Source: Streptomyces sp. A2-16 (GTDB lineage: Bacteria; Actinomycetota; Actinomycetes; Streptomycetales; Streptomycetaceae). Taken from it: a stretch of 64,000 nucleotides of DNA. The DNA lies in assembly GCF_018128905.1 (NCBI RefSeq), contig NZ_CP063808.1, positions 2,914,001 to 2,978,000 on the forward strand, in the 5' to 3' direction. Below, one piece after another: positions 1 to 8,753 of the stretch. Below the pieces are notes generated by a model. It saw nothing but the letters and a program-made list of their open reading frames with translations, did not search any database and was not told the DNA's origin. A program made the position numbers and the translations under genes. The stretch's first letter is position 1; every line of letters starts with the position of its first letter.

Positions 1-372
1 CCGCCCGTCGTGCCACGCCGGCACCGCGCGTATCAGCAGGTCGCCGACGCGCCGCTCGTCGCCGGGCGCCACCTCGTCCACCCGGAGGTGGGTGAGCCGG
101 CGCAGCCCCGGCACCTGGCGTGGTGCGCCCCGGGGCACGAGCAGGCGCGTGCCGGGCTCCAGCCCCGCCAGCGAGGGAACGTGCAGATGATCGGCGTGCA
201 GATGGGAGACCAGGACCACGTCCGCCCGCCGGGCGTCCGCCGGGGGGACCGCCCCGCGGCGCCGTCGCAGATGCGCGAGCCGGCGGGTGAACAGAGGGTC
301 GGTGAGCACACGTACGTCCGAATCCGTGACCGTGCAGGTGGCGTGGCCCCACCAGGTGATCTCCACCGGCAC
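1..372 (-). CDS. MBL-fold metallohydrolase (3'-truncated by window edge)
   Basis: The first 124 codons are present and the C-terminus lies outside the window. The start is GTG at 372, chosen because an AAGGAGG ribosome binding site sits 7 nt upstream. The N-terminus runs into the beta-lactamase-fold start WWGHATC, and the zinc-binding signature HLHADH appears at about residues 56-61. This is the layout of UlaG/YfdP-like metal-dependent hydrolases that open with a WxGHA motif. The substrate is unknown, as the family covers lactonases, phosphodiesterases and other hydrolases. It is transcribed divergently from the gene at 456, with an 83-bp shared intergenic region. No signal peptide is seen, so a cytoplasmic location is likely. 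Confidence 0.85.
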   Translation of the reverse strand, partial: MPVEITWWGHATCTVTDSDVRVLTDPLFTRRLAHLRRRRGAVPPADARRADVVLVSHLHADHLHVPSLAGLEPGTRLLVPRGAPRQVPGLRRLTHLRVDEVAPGDERRVGDLLIRAVPAWHDGR

Positions 373-455
373 CTCTTTGCCTCCTTCGCGCGACTCCCCG
401 AAGCCTACGGGCTGGAGTATGGTCGGCGGCGAAACCCGGAGGTGAGGGGGACACC

Positions 456-857
456 ATGGGAGCGGTCCGTGTCACGGCGATCGCGAGTCTGACGCCGCTC
501 GAGGAACTGGACGCCGATCCCTTCCTGGTGGACTCCCGCAGCCAGCACGCGATGTGCGCGCGCTGGGCCGCGGAACGGGGGTACACCGTGCGGCGGGAAC
601 TGCTGGTGCGGGGCCTGCGCGCCGACCACTGCGTGCTGTGGGACGGGGTGCGGGCGGGCCGGGACCTCTTCGTGGCCCCCAGCCACCGGGTCCTGGAGAG
701 CGCCCTGTCCTCGGTGGAGGAGTTCACCGCGGAATGCGCCCGCCGCGGGGTCCGGGTCGAGACGGTGGGCTTCGCGGAGCCCCTCTACGACGCCCAGATG
801 AAGGCTCGCGTGCACCGCAGGCTGTCGATGCCGACGGCGGGCTACGACGGCCGTTAG
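456..857 (+). CDS. Conserved hypothetical protein, weakly resolvase-N-terminus-like
   Basis: This encodes a 133-residue soluble protein with no signal peptide or membrane segment. A GAGGTGAGGGGG ribosome binding region precedes the ATG. I do not recognise a named family. The order of elements (a Ser-x-x-Gln followed by a Cys-x-x-Trp-Ala helix, a Gly-Tyr-x-Val strand, then a second helix before a Arg-Gly-Val-x-Val strand) recalls the N-terminal fold of serine recombinases. However, the usual N-terminal Y-x-R-x-S catalytic serine motif is not present and there is no DNA-binding tail. It may be an inactive relative or a coincidence. It stands alone between a divergent hydrolase gene and a co-directional membrane phosphatase. 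Confidence 0.75.
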   Translation: MGAVRVTAIASLTPLEELDADPFLVDSRSQHAMCARWAAERGYTVRRELLVRGLRADHCVLWDGVRAGRDLFVAPSHRVLESALSSVEEFTAECARRGVRVETVGFAEPLYDAQMKARVHRRLSMPTAGYDGR

Positions 858-917
858 TCACCCGTGTGACACGCTGGTCCCAGGCGCCCGCACCGACGAC
901 GGGCCGGGACGTGAGGT

Positions 918-3002
918 GTGCGGGGCGTGCTTGCGGGGCGTTGGCGGCGAGTGGCCAGTCAGGTCGGGCGGAGCGTCACGGTATGGGTGGTCTCGACCCT
1001 GACGATGCTGGTGCTGGCCGGCATCCTGCCGGACTTCCGGCTCCAGTCGCCGACCGGTGACAGCGCGACCCGGATCGCGGTCACGGCGGCGTTCGGCGCC
1101 GGCGCCTTCGGTGTGCTGTCGGCCGTCGTGTGGCCGCTGCTGGTGAGGCTGTTCCTGCTCGTGCCGACCCTGGTGCTCGGCCTCCTCGTCTTCTTCCTCA
1201 ACGGGGCGCTGCTGCTGCTCGCCCTGCGGCTGAACCCCGCCGAGCGCGGCGACGCCGCCCCGGAGACCGCCGTCGTGGTCGCCGCCGTGATGTCCGCGGT
1301 CGCCTCCGCCACCGGAGGTGCCCTGGCGGTGCGCGACGACGACGCCTACCGGCGCCGCCTGTACCGGCTCGCCGACCGCCGCCGCAGACGCGGCCCCGTC
1401 GGCCCGGCCACCCCCGGCACGGTCTTCCTCCAGCTCGACGGCGTCGGCCACGACGTCCTGCTGGCCGCCGTCGGCAGGGGCCTGATGCCGACGATCGCCC
1501 GCTGGATGGGCCACAGCGACGCCCCCGGACGCGGCGTGCGCCCCACCCACCGGCTCACCTCCTGGCGCACCGACTGGTCGAGCCAGACCGGTGCCAGCCA
1601 GCTCGGCATCCTGCACGGCAGCAACCACGACGTCCCCGCCTTCCGCTGGTACGAGAAGGACCGCGGCGAGGTGATGGTCTGCAACCGCCCCACCAGCGCC
1701 GTCGAACTCCAGCAGCGGGCCGTGACGCAGGCCGGACACGGCGGGCTGCTCGCCGTCGACGGCGCGAGCCGCGGCAACCTCTTCTCCGGCGGCGCCGAGG
1801 AGCAGGCCCTCGTGCTGTCCATCGCCACGCGTCGCCGCAGCCGGGAGAACCGCTCCCGGGCGGGCTACTTCGCCTACTTCTCCGACCCCGCCAACGCCGT
1901 GCGCACCGCCATGTCGTTCTTCGCCGAGGTCGGCCGCGAGATCGGCCAGTCCACCCGCGCCCGGGTCCGCAAGGAGCGCCCCAGAGTGGGCCGCGGCGGC
2001 CTGTATCCCCTCGTCCGGGCCTTCGCGACCGTCGTCGAACGCGATGTCGTGGTCGCCGCCGTCATGGGCGACATGCTCGCGGGCCGCACGGCCGTCTACG
2101 CCGACCTCGTCGCCTACGACGAGGTCGCCCACCACTCCGGGCCCACCAGCCGTGACGCGGCGAAGGTCCTGGAGCGCCTGGACCGCTCGCTCGCGCTGAT
2201 CGGGAACGTCGCCGAGCACGCCCCGCGCCCGTACCGGATCGTCGTGCTCTCCGACCACGGCCAGAGCCCCGGAGAGACCTTCCGCACCCGCTACGGGCTC
2301 ACCCTCGGCGACCTGGTCCGGGCCGGCTGCGGGCTGCCCGTGCCGCGCCGGGCCGAGCGCACCCACAGCGGGGCCGAGGCCCGCGGCGCCGTCCGCGCCG
2401 CGCTGCGCAGGCCGGGCAAGGAGTCACGCGAGCAGTACCGGCCCGCGCGCGACTCCGAGCCGATCGTGCTGGCCTCCGGCAACCTCGGGCTGATCTCCTT
2501 CCCCGACGTGCGCCACCGGATGAGCAAGGAGGAGATCGACGCGCGGCACCCGGCGCTGCTGACCACCCTCGCCAACCATCCCGGCATCGGGTTCCTCCTG
2601 GTGCGCAGCGACGAGCACGGCGGGGTGGTCCTCGGCCCGTTCGGCACGGAGATCCCGCTGGACCAACTGGACGACAACCCGGGGCCGTTGGCCGACTTCG
2701 GGCCCGGCGCGGCCGAGGCGGTCCGGCGTACGCACTCCTTCCCGCACACCGCCGACATCATGGTCAACTCCTGGTACGACCCGGCGGAGGGCGAGGTGCT
2801 GGCCTTCGAGGAGCAGATCGGCTCGCACGGCGGGCTGGGGGGTGCGCAGGCCGAACCGTTCCTGCTGTCGCCGCTCGCCCTGTCCGCGCCCCCTGAGGGC
2901 CTCGCCGGGGCCGAGCAGGTGCATCAGGTGCTGCGGAGCTGGCTGGACGAGGCGGGAGGCCCGCAAGTGCCGCTGAAGAAGGCGGAGGAGAAGGCCGCGT
3001 AG
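918..3002 (+). CDS. Holin-like membrane anchor fused to alkaline-phosphatase-superfamily phosphodiesterase
   Basis: This is a 694-residue protein. Residues about 15-150 carry four hydrophobic segments resembling the phage-holin/YkvA-like small membrane domain found at the N-terminus of many actinobacterial phosphodiesterases. The rest is a type I phosphodiesterase/nucleotide pyrophosphatase-like domain of the alkaline phosphatase superfamily. It shows a metal-site start FLQLDGVGHDVL near residue 170, a central YDEVAHHSGP motif near 400 and VVLSDHGQS near 440, which supply the usual Asp/His two-metal ligands. The expected nucleophile Thr/Ser lies in the TSWRTDWSSQTGAS stretch. It is predicted to be tethered to the membrane; the phosphoester substrate is unknown. 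The GTG at 918 is the first plausible start; GTG at 927 or 951 would also work. Confidence 0.88.
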   Translation: MRGVLAGRWRRVASQVGRSVTVWVVSTLTMLVLAGILPDFRLQSPTGDSATRIAVTAAFGAGAFGVLSAVVWPLLVRLFLLVPTLVLGLLVFFLNGALLLLALRLNPAERGDAAPETAVVVAAVMSAVASATGGALAVRDDDAYRRRLYRLADRRRRRGPVGPATPGTVFLQLDGVGHDVLLAAVGRGLMPTIARWMGHSDAPGRGVRPTHRLTSWRTDWSSQTGASQLGILHGSNHDVPAFRWYEKDRGEVMVCNRPTSAVELQQRAVTQAGHGGLLAVDGASRGNLFSGGAEEQALVLSIATRRRSRENRSRAGYFAYFSDPANAVRTAMSFFAEVGREIGQSTRARVRKERPRVGRGGLYPLVRAFATVVERDVVVAAVMGDMLAGRTAVYADLVAYDEVAHHSGPTSRDAAKVLERLDRSLALIGNVAEHAPRPYRIVVLSDHGQSPGETFRTRYGLTLGDLVRAGCGLPVPRRAERTHSGAEARGAVRAALRRPGKESREQYRPARDSEPIVLASGNLGLISFPDVRHRMSKEEIDARHPALLTTLANHPGIGFLLVRSDEHGGVVLGPFGTEIPLDQLDDNPGPLADFGPGAAEAVRRTHSFPHTADIMVNSWYDPAEGEVLAFEEQIGSHGGLGGAQAEPFLLSPLALSAPPEGLAGAEQVHQVLRSWLDEAGGPQVPLKKAEEKAA

Positions 3003-3096
3003 ACCGCAGGCCCGGGAAAATCGGCTGCGTCCGTGCCGGGCACCGCACACACTGTTCGAGTCACCCCCTTCTCGAACACTCCCTGGAGCCACCGCT

Positions 3097-4158
3097 TTGC
3101 AGGCTGCCGTCACCGTCTCGCCCTCCCGCATCCCCGAGCTCCTCCTCGGACTCGCCACCGTGCGGCCCGTCTTCGTCTGGGGTGCCCCCGGCATCGGCAA
3201 GTCCTCCCTCGTCCGGGAGTTCGCCGCCTCGCTGGGTCTCGAGTGCGTGAGCCTGATCGGTACCCAGCTCGCTCCCGAGGACCTCATCGGGGTGCCGCAG
3301 ATCCGGGACGGACGCTCGGTGTTCTGCCCGCCGGAGTCCATCGCCCGCGACGAGCCGTACTGTCTGTTCCTGGACGAGCTGAACGCGGCCACGCCCGATG
3401 TGCAGAAGGCCTTCTACTCGCTGATCCTGGACCGCCGTATCGGGGACTACGAACTCCCCGCCGGCTCCATCGTCATCGGCGCCGGAAACCGGGCCACCGA
3501 CAACGCCCTCGCCCGGCCCATCGCCTCCGCCCTCGTCAACCGCCTCACCCACGTCCACCTGGAGGCGTCCGCGAAGGACTGGCTGGTCTGGGCCGCCGAG
3601 CACGACATCCACCCCTGGATCCTCGACCACCTCACCGACCGGCCCGACCACCTGTGGTCCAAGCCGCCGAAGACCGAGGAGCCCTTCTCCACGCCCCGCT
3701 CCTGGCACATGCTCTCCGACGCGCTGCACTCCTTCGGCCGGGACCTCGACGAGGAGACCCTGAAGGTCCTCGCGCACGGCACGCTCACCCCCCGGCACGC
3801 GACCGCGTTCTGCGGATACGTCAAGATCGTGCGCAGCCGGTTCGGCATCGAGGCGATCATCAAGGGCGACGCCCGCTGGCCCAACCGGCTGGAGGACCGC
3901 GACCTGCTCTACTACCTCGCCGAGTCCTTCCGCGGCCGGCTGGTCAAGGAACTCCCGGTCAGCAAGGAGCACATGTCGGCCGCCGGACGGCAGACCGCGT
4001 ACCGCGCCAAGTCGCTGCTGGTCCAACTCGCCGAGATCTCCGTGGAGGTCGCCCAGACCGTCATCGCCTCCGACGCCGACGGCAACCCGGTCCTGCCCTC
4101 CTGGTTCCTCGTCGAGGCGGCCCGGGACATGCCCCGGCTGGTGGAGGCGCGGCGGTGA
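3097..4158 (+). CDS. MoxR-family AAA+ ATPase
   Basis: This is a 353-residue ATPase. Walker A is GAPGIGKSS at residues 29-37 and Walker B is LFLDEL at 90-95, followed by the sensor region around IGAGNR. The start is TTG at 3097, placed by the GGAG ribosome binding site 7-10 nt upstream. MoxR ATPases act as chaperones that load metals or remodel a VWA-domain partner. The next gene overlaps this stop codon (GTGA) and encodes a protein with a VWA MIDAS motif, so the two are translationally coupled and almost surely work as a pair. Both should be cytoplasmic. The client complex is unknown. Confidence 0.92.
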   Translation: MQAAVTVSPSRIPELLLGLATVRPVFVWGAPGIGKSSLVREFAASLGLECVSLIGTQLAPEDLIGVPQIRDGRSVFCPPESIARDEPYCLFLDELNAATPDVQKAFYSLILDRRIGDYELPAGSIVIGAGNRATDNALARPIASALVNRLTHVHLEASAKDWLVWAAEHDIHPWILDHLTDRPDHLWSKPPKTEEPFSTPRSWHMLSDALHSFGRDLDEETLKVLAHGTLTPRHATAFCGYVKIVRSRFGIEAIIKGDARWPNRLEDRDLLYYLAESFRGRLVKELPVSKEHMSAAGRQTAYRAKSLLVQLAEISVEVAQTVIASDADGNPVLPSWFLVEAARDMPRLVEARR

Positions 4159-5948
4159 GCCGCAGCCCGCACAAGAAGAAGAAGCGGGACCTCGCGGGCG
4201 AGGCGTTCGCCGAGGGGATGCGGCTGATGCGGGCCAACCCCGCCCTCGCGGCCGTCGAGTTCGACGTCTGCCGTCGGGAGGAGTGCCGGTTCGCACCCCG
4301 CGACGGGCTCGTCGTCGTCGACTCCGACGGCGACGTGCACGCCCACCCCGACCGGCTCGCCGAGCCCGCCGCCTGGGCCTGGGCGCTCGCCCACGCCGTC
4401 CTCCACCTCGGCTTCGGGCACGTCCCGGCGGTGAAGGGCGAACGCACCCAGCCCGACCGCTTCGACGTCGCCGCCCGCTGTCTCGTCGTCAACCGCTTCC
4501 TGCTCGGCTCCTCCGTCGGCAGGGCCCCCGAACACCTGCCCGCCTCCTACCCCGACGGCGACGAGGAGCAGCTCGCCGCCCGCTGGCGGCGCGACGGCAT
4601 CCCGGCCGTCTACGAACACTGCGGTACGGCGGGCCCCGAGCCCGACCAGCTGCTGCTGCCGTGGGCGGGCTGGCGGCAGCCCGTGGACTGGCAGCTGGCG
4701 TTCGCCACCGCCCTGACCCGGACCGTGTCCGCGGCGATGGACATGGCGGGCGGCCGCCGCGACTCCCTCGACGGCGAGGCGCCCACGCTGCGCCCCTGGC
4801 AGCGGGCCCTGAGCTGGTTCGTCTCCTCCTATCCGCTGCTCGGCGGCATCGCGGCCGGCATCAAGCTGGTCGCCGACGCCGAACTCGCCCGCGCCCACGG
4901 CATCGCGGTCGCCGCCGTCGACGCCGAGGCCGCCGAGATCTACATCAACCCGCTGCGCAGCTTCGACGACGAGGAATGGCGGTTCGTCCTCGCCCACGAG
5001 ATGCTGCACGCCGCCCTGCGCCACGGCGACCGCTGCGGCACCCGCGACCCCTACCTCTTCAACATCGCCTGCGACTACGTCATCAACGGCTGGCTGACCG
5101 AGATGCGGATCGGCACCATGCCCGAGGGCCTGCTCCACGACCCCGCGCTCACCGGCCTGTCCTCCGAGGAGGTCTACGACCGCATCGCCGGCGACCTGCG
5201 CCGCATGCGCCGGCTGGCCACCCTGCGCGGCAAGGGCGTCGGCGACATCCTGGGCGGCCCGCTCGGCTCGCCCCGCGACTACGTCGACCTCGACGAGTTC
5301 TACCGCCGCGGCCTCGCCCAGGGACTCGACCTGCACCAGCGCCAGGAGCGGGGCTTCCTGCCCGGCGGCCTGGTCGAGGAGATCCGCGCGCTCAGCCACC
5401 CACCGCTGCCCTGGGACGCGCAACTCGCCCGCTGGTTCGACGAGTTCGTGCCCAGCCCCCAGCCCGTCAGGTCCTACGCCCGTCCCGCGCGCCGTCAGTC
5501 CTCCACCCCCGACATCCCGCGCGCCGGCCGGTACTTCCCGCCCGAGGAGATCGCCCGCTGCACCTTCGGCGTGGTCCTCGACACCTCCGGCTCGATGAAC
5601 CGCACCCTGCTCGGCAAGGCACTCGGCGCGATCGCCTCGTACGCCGAGGCCCGGGACGTGCCGGCCGCCCGGGTCGTGTTCTGCGACGCGGCCCCGCACG
5701 ACGCCGGCTATCTGCCCGTGACCGAGATCGCCGAGCGGGTCCGGGTGCACGGCCGCGGCGGCACCGTCCTGCAGCCCGGCATCGATCTCCTGCACCGCGC
5801 CGACGACTTCCCCGCGAGCGCTCCCGTGCTGGTGATCACCGACGGCTGGTGCGATGTGCTGCGGGTGCGGCGCGAGCACGCGTATCTGATCCCGCAGGGA
5901 GCCGGACTGCCGTTCACCGCACGTGGGCCGGTCTTCCGGGTGAGCTGA
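4155..5948 (+). CDS. Metallopeptidase-like protein with C-terminal VWA-type MIDAS (DUF2201 family)
   Basis: This is a 597-residue protein read from a GTG that overlaps the stop of the MoxR gene. The open frame continues further upstream, but codon use and the coupling argue for 4155. It has a Lys-rich N-terminus, then a peptidase-like region with a perfect HExxH (HEMLH, residues 281-285) and an earlier degenerate HAVLH near residue 86. The C-terminal domain contains DTSGSM (residues 476-481), the first part of a VWA metal-ion-dependent adhesion site. This matches the VWA-like DUF2201 family that travels with MoxR ATPases. Proteolytic activity is not established for the family. No export signal is seen. 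Confidence 0.9.
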   Translation: MSRSPHKKKKRDLAGEAFAEGMRLMRANPALAAVEFDVCRREECRFAPRDGLVVVDSDGDVHAHPDRLAEPAAWAWALAHAVLHLGFGHVPAVKGERTQPDRFDVAARCLVVNRFLLGSSVGRAPEHLPASYPDGDEEQLAARWRRDGIPAVYEHCGTAGPEPDQLLLPWAGWRQPVDWQLAFATALTRTVSAAMDMAGGRRDSLDGEAPTLRPWQRALSWFVSSYPLLGGIAAGIKLVADAELARAHGIAVAAVDAEAAEIYINPLRSFDDEEWRFVLAHEMLHAALRHGDRCGTRDPYLFNIACDYVINGWLTEMRIGTMPEGLLHDPALTGLSSEEVYDRIAGDLRRMRRLATLRGKGVGDILGGPLGSPRDYVDLDEFYRRGLAQGLDLHQRQERGFLPGGLVEEIRALSHPPLPWDAQLARWFDEFVPSPQPVRSYARPARRQSSTPDIPRAGRYFPPEEIARCTFGVVLDTSGSMNRTLLGKALGAIASYAEARDVPAARVVFCDAAPHDAGYLPVTEIAERVRVHGRGGTVLQPGIDLLHRADDFPASAPVLVITDGWCDVLRVRREHAYLIPQGAGLPFTARGPVFRVS

Positions 5949-6010
5949 GACGTAGTGTGATCGGATGGATCCCGCACCCCCGTCCGCGGGACCACACGAA
6001 AGGACTGATC

Positions 6011-6439
6011 GTGGCTACCACGCGCTCCGCACACACCGTCTGGGAAGGCAACCTCCTCGAGGGGAGCGGTGTCGTCAACTTCGACTCCTCCGGCGCCATC
6101 GAGGCCCAGCCGGTCACGTGGGCCTCACGCTCCCAGGACGCGAACGGCAAGACCAGCCCGGAGGAGCTGATCGCCGCCGCGCACTCCAGCTGCTTCTCCA
6201 TGGCGCTGTCGCACGCCCTGCACGGCGCGGGCACCCCGCCCACCAAGCTCGTCACCTCGGCCGACGTCACCTTCCAGCCGGGCGAGGGCATCACGGGCAT
6301 CCACCTCACCGTCGAGGGCACCGTGCCGGGTCTGGACGACGAGGGCTTCGCCGCGGCCGCGGCCGACGCCAAGGTCAACTGCCCGGTCAGCCAGGCCCTG
6401 AAGGCCGTCCCGATCACGCTGGACGCGAAGCTCGCCTGA
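6011..6439 (+). CDS. osmC: OsmC-family peroxiredoxin
   Basis: This is a 142-residue protein of normal OsmC length. The two redox cysteines are Cys61 in the AHSSCFSMAL motif and Cys124 in KVNCPVSQAL. OsmC proteins reduce organic and inorganic hydroperoxides in the cytoplasm, using dithiols as reductant. The GTG start at 6011 follows a GAAAGGA ribosome binding site. A 15-bp perfect hairpin just after the stop codon suggests it ends its own transcript. Ohr is the alternative subfamily; the sequence fits OsmC better, because the second Cys is followed by Pro and the early sequence lacks the Ohr signature. Confidence 0.93.
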   Translation: MATTRSAHTVWEGNLLEGSGVVNFDSSGAIEAQPVTWASRSQDANGKTSPEELIAAAHSSCFSMALSHALHGAGTPPTKLVTSADVTFQPGEGITGIHLTVEGTVPGLDDEGFAAAAADAKVNCPVSQALKAVPITLDAKLA

Positions 6440-6455
6440 CCCCGAAGGCACCGCC

Positions 6456-6490
6456 TCGCGCAGGCCGCCCGTTCGGGGCGGCCTGCGCGA
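6456..6490 (+). terminator. Intrinsic terminator after osmC
   Basis: Perfect inverted repeat with 15-bp arms (6456-6470 and 6476-6490) and a 5-nt GTTCG loop, starting 17 bp after the OsmC stop codon. There is no T-run, which is common for Streptomyces terminators. Confidence 0.8.
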
Positions 6491-6533
6491 AGCGCGGTTC
6501 GGCGACCGGTTCGGCGGTGCGGGAGGAGACGCG

Positions 6534-7889
6534 ATGATTCCGGGAACGGCGGGCGGCACGGCGGCACTCGACTCGGGCACCCGTGAACTGACCCGTGTCG
6601 TGGTGCTGTTCAGCCTCACCGGACGGCTGGACCCGGGGCGCCCCGCACTGGGCAGCCTCGTCGACACGTTCGACTTCGGCCGCTTCGCCCTGCACCTGAC
6701 GTCCAGCGAGGCGGTGCTGCCCGTGCCGGTGCTCGTCGAGGACGTGGCACCCGGGGACCTGCGGCTGCCGCACGGCGACCACGGACTCGACCTCGCCTCC
6801 GCCCAGATCGCCGTGCTCGCCACCCCGCGCGGGGACATCACCCTGGCCCTGGACTGCGGCTTCGCCGGACACACGCCCCCCGCGGCCCTCGCGGCCTGGC
6901 TCGCCGACAGCTGTTTCGACCGGGACCGGATCACGCTCGGCCCCACGGACCTGCTCGGCTCCCTGAGCGGTCGGCTCGCCCCGCGCGAACCGCTCGCCTT
7001 CGGCCAGAACGTCCACCAACTGGTCTTCCCCGGCGGGGACTTGGAAAGCGACCTGCTGGGCCCCGACGAGACCCGCCTGCCCACCCTGCTGAACGAGCTC
7101 GTGTACCGCGGCCGGCTCACCGCGTCCGAGCCGCCCCACCTCAGGAAGAACGGCCGAACCCTCTCCGCGCACGGCCGCGGGGTCTCCGTCCACGCCGGCT
7201 GGGCCGGGCACGTGGAGAACGGCCTGATCCTGGTCGCCGTCGGCATGATCTCCGCCCTCGCCGTCCTCCAGCGCACCCGGCTGGCCGCCTTCGAGACCAT
7301 GCGCGCCAACGAACGGGCCGCCGCCGAGTCGCCGTACGAGATCCGCCGGCTGATCTCCCGGCTCTCCGACGGGGTGAACGAACTCCAGCTGGACCTGGCC
7401 TTCGGCGTCGAGGCGTACGTCGACAGCCTGCTGATCCCTGAGATGGTCATGGAGGCCTTCCAGTCCTCGCTGCGCGACGCGCTGGGCATCCCCGACAGCC
7501 TGGACAACTCCGCCAGGATGGTGGAGCGCCTGACCTCGGTGATCAGCGCCCGTTCGGCCGCCCTGAGCGCCCAGCTCTCCGAGCGCGACGACCGCAGGGA
7601 CCGGACGGTGTCGGCGCTCGTCGCGGTGGCCACCGGGATCGCCCTGCCGCCGACGCTGCTGCTGGCGTTCTTCGGGGCCAACGCCTCCGACGTGGACAAT
7701 CGGCGGTCCATCTTCGACGCGCACTACCTTCCGGCCTACCTCCTGGCCTGGCTGCCCTTCATCGCGCTCGCCGCGATCGGATACCTCCTGCTCAGGCGGG
7801 TCAGCCGACGCTCCGGCCCGCTGCTGGCCACGCCACGGGTGAACCGGCCCGTGCCGGTGCCCGTGCCCCGATCACCGGACGGAGGCTGA
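6534..7889 (+). CDS. CorA-like two-helix membrane protein with altered pore motif
   Basis: This is a 451-residue protein. The first ~355 residues look soluble and partly helical. Two hydrophobic helices lie near the C-terminus (about 365-385 and 400-420), the CorA/ZntB arrangement. The end of the first helix reads PTLLLAFFGANAS, where CorA has the GMN selectivity motif. Here it is GAN, and the family assignment is therefore tentative. If it is CorA-like, it would be a divalent cation channel or an altered-selectivity relative in the plasma membrane. The start codon ATG at 6534 follows GGGAGGAG. The next gene begins 7 nt after the stop, so the two are probably co-transcribed. Confidence 0.82.
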   Translation: MIPGTAGGTAALDSGTRELTRVVVLFSLTGRLDPGRPALGSLVDTFDFGRFALHLTSSEAVLPVPVLVEDVAPGDLRLPHGDHGLDLASAQIAVLATPRGDITLALDCGFAGHTPPAALAAWLADSCFDRDRITLGPTDLLGSLSGRLAPREPLAFGQNVHQLVFPGGDLESDLLGPDETRLPTLLNELVYRGRLTASEPPHLRKNGRTLSAHGRGVSVHAGWAGHVENGLILVAVGMISALAVLQRTRLAAFETMRANERAAAESPYEIRRLISRLSDGVNELQLDLAFGVEAYVDSLLIPEMVMEAFQSSLRDALGIPDSLDNSARMVERLTSVISARSAALSAQLSERDDRRDRTVSALVAVATGIALPPTLLLAFFGANASDVDNRRSIFDAHYLPAYLLAWLPFIALAAIGYLLLRRVSRRSGPLLATPRVNRPVPVPVPRSPDGG

Positions 7890-7896
7890 CCGCCGT

Positions 7897-8655
7897 ATGC
7901 CCCGTCGCCCCGCCGTCTCCGCCCACCGGGGCGGATCCGAGCGTGCCGGCGCCGCCACCTGGGAGGCCTACGAGGACGCCGTCCGGTCCGGGGCGGAGTA
8001 CGTCGAGTTCGACGTCCGGCGGACGGCGGACGGGGTCTTCGTCGTCCACCACGACCCCCGGGTGGGCCCCGCCGGGCCGCTGCTCCGGGACATCACCCAC
8101 GCCGAGCTCAGTGCTCGGGCCGGACGACCCGTGCCGGTGGTCGACGAGGTCATGTCCCTGATCGCGGGCAGGCTGATCGGCCACCTGGACCTCAAGGAGA
8201 CCGGGTACGAGCGCGAGCTCATGGACCGGGCCGTCTCGCTGCTCGGCGCGGACGGTTTCGTCGCCACCACCCTGGAGGACCGTTCCGTCGCCGCCATCGC
8301 GCGGCACTTCCCGCAGGTCCGCACGGTGCTGTCGCTGGGGCGGGACGGCAGGGAGATCGCCCGCTCCCGCCTGGCCGGCGTCCGACTCAGCGAGCTCTGG
8401 CCGATGCGCCGGGTGCGCGCCTGCGGCGCGGGCGGGGTGGCCGTGCACCAGCGGCTGGCCCGGGCCAACGTGCTGCGCGAGGCGGTCCGCCACGACCTGT
8501 TCACCATGGTCTGGACGGTCAACGACGACAGGCTGATGCGGACGTTTCTCGACCACCCGCGCGTCGACGTCCTGATCACCGACCGGCCGCGGCGGGCCGT
8601 AGCACTGCGGGGAGAGCCGAGCGAGGAGCGTTCTCCGGGGTACCCGTCCCACTGA
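7897..8655 (+). CDS. Glycerophosphodiester phosphodiesterase
   Basis: This is a 252-residue GDPD TIM-barrel enzyme. The signature elements are the AHRGG start near residue 9, the metal-binding EFDVR near 38, HHDP near 52 and HLDLKE near 92. It hydrolyses deacylated phospholipids such as glycerophosphocholine to glycerol-3-phosphate and an alcohol. No signal peptide is visible, so a cytoplasmic enzyme is likely. It lies 7 nt behind the CorA-like gene and probably shares its transcript. The start ATG at 7897 has only a weak GGAGG-like site, inside the end of the upstream gene. Confidence 0.93.
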   Translation: MPRRPAVSAHRGGSERAGAATWEAYEDAVRSGAEYVEFDVRRTADGVFVVHHDPRVGPAGPLLRDITHAELSARAGRPVPVVDEVMSLIAGRLIGHLDLKETGYERELMDRAVSLLGADGFVATTLEDRSVAAIARHFPQVRTVLSLGRDGREIARSRLAGVRLSELWPMRRVRACGAGGVAVHQRLARANVLREAVRHDLFTMVWTVNDDRLMRTFLDHPRVDVLITDRPRRAVALRGEPSEERSPGYPSH

Positions 8656-8672
8656 GCAGGGCCACCCGCACC

Positions 8673-8702
8673 ATTGACAAGAACGCACTCAAGTTTTGTG
8701 CT
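8673..8702 (+). promoter_or_regulatory. dnaK promoter with HAIR-like HspR element
   Basis: A TTGACA -35 box (8674-8679) is followed after 17 bp by TGTGCT (8697-8702). ACTCAAG (8687-8693) matches the right half of the HspR operator CTTGAGT-N7-ACTCAAG exactly. The left half at 8673-8679 matches only 4 of 7 positions, with the correct 7-bp spacing. It overlaps the -35 to -10 region, as a repressor site should. Confidence 0.6.
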
Positions 8703-8753
8703 GGAGTTCGGGAAGGCCCCCCTGGTGGAAATCCCTGGCGGAAGGGGACAGCG

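Noticed and set aside
3001..3100. tRNA-like TTCGAGTC string before the MoxR gene
   Set aside because: No acceptor stem, anticodon arm or CCA-compatible structure could be formed around it.
3033..4154. 5' extension of the VWA/metallopeptidase frame upstream of 4155
   Set aside because: It overlaps the MoxR gene in another frame, is Arg/Pro-rich, and lacks family similarity. The GTG at 4155 is coupled to the MoxR stop.
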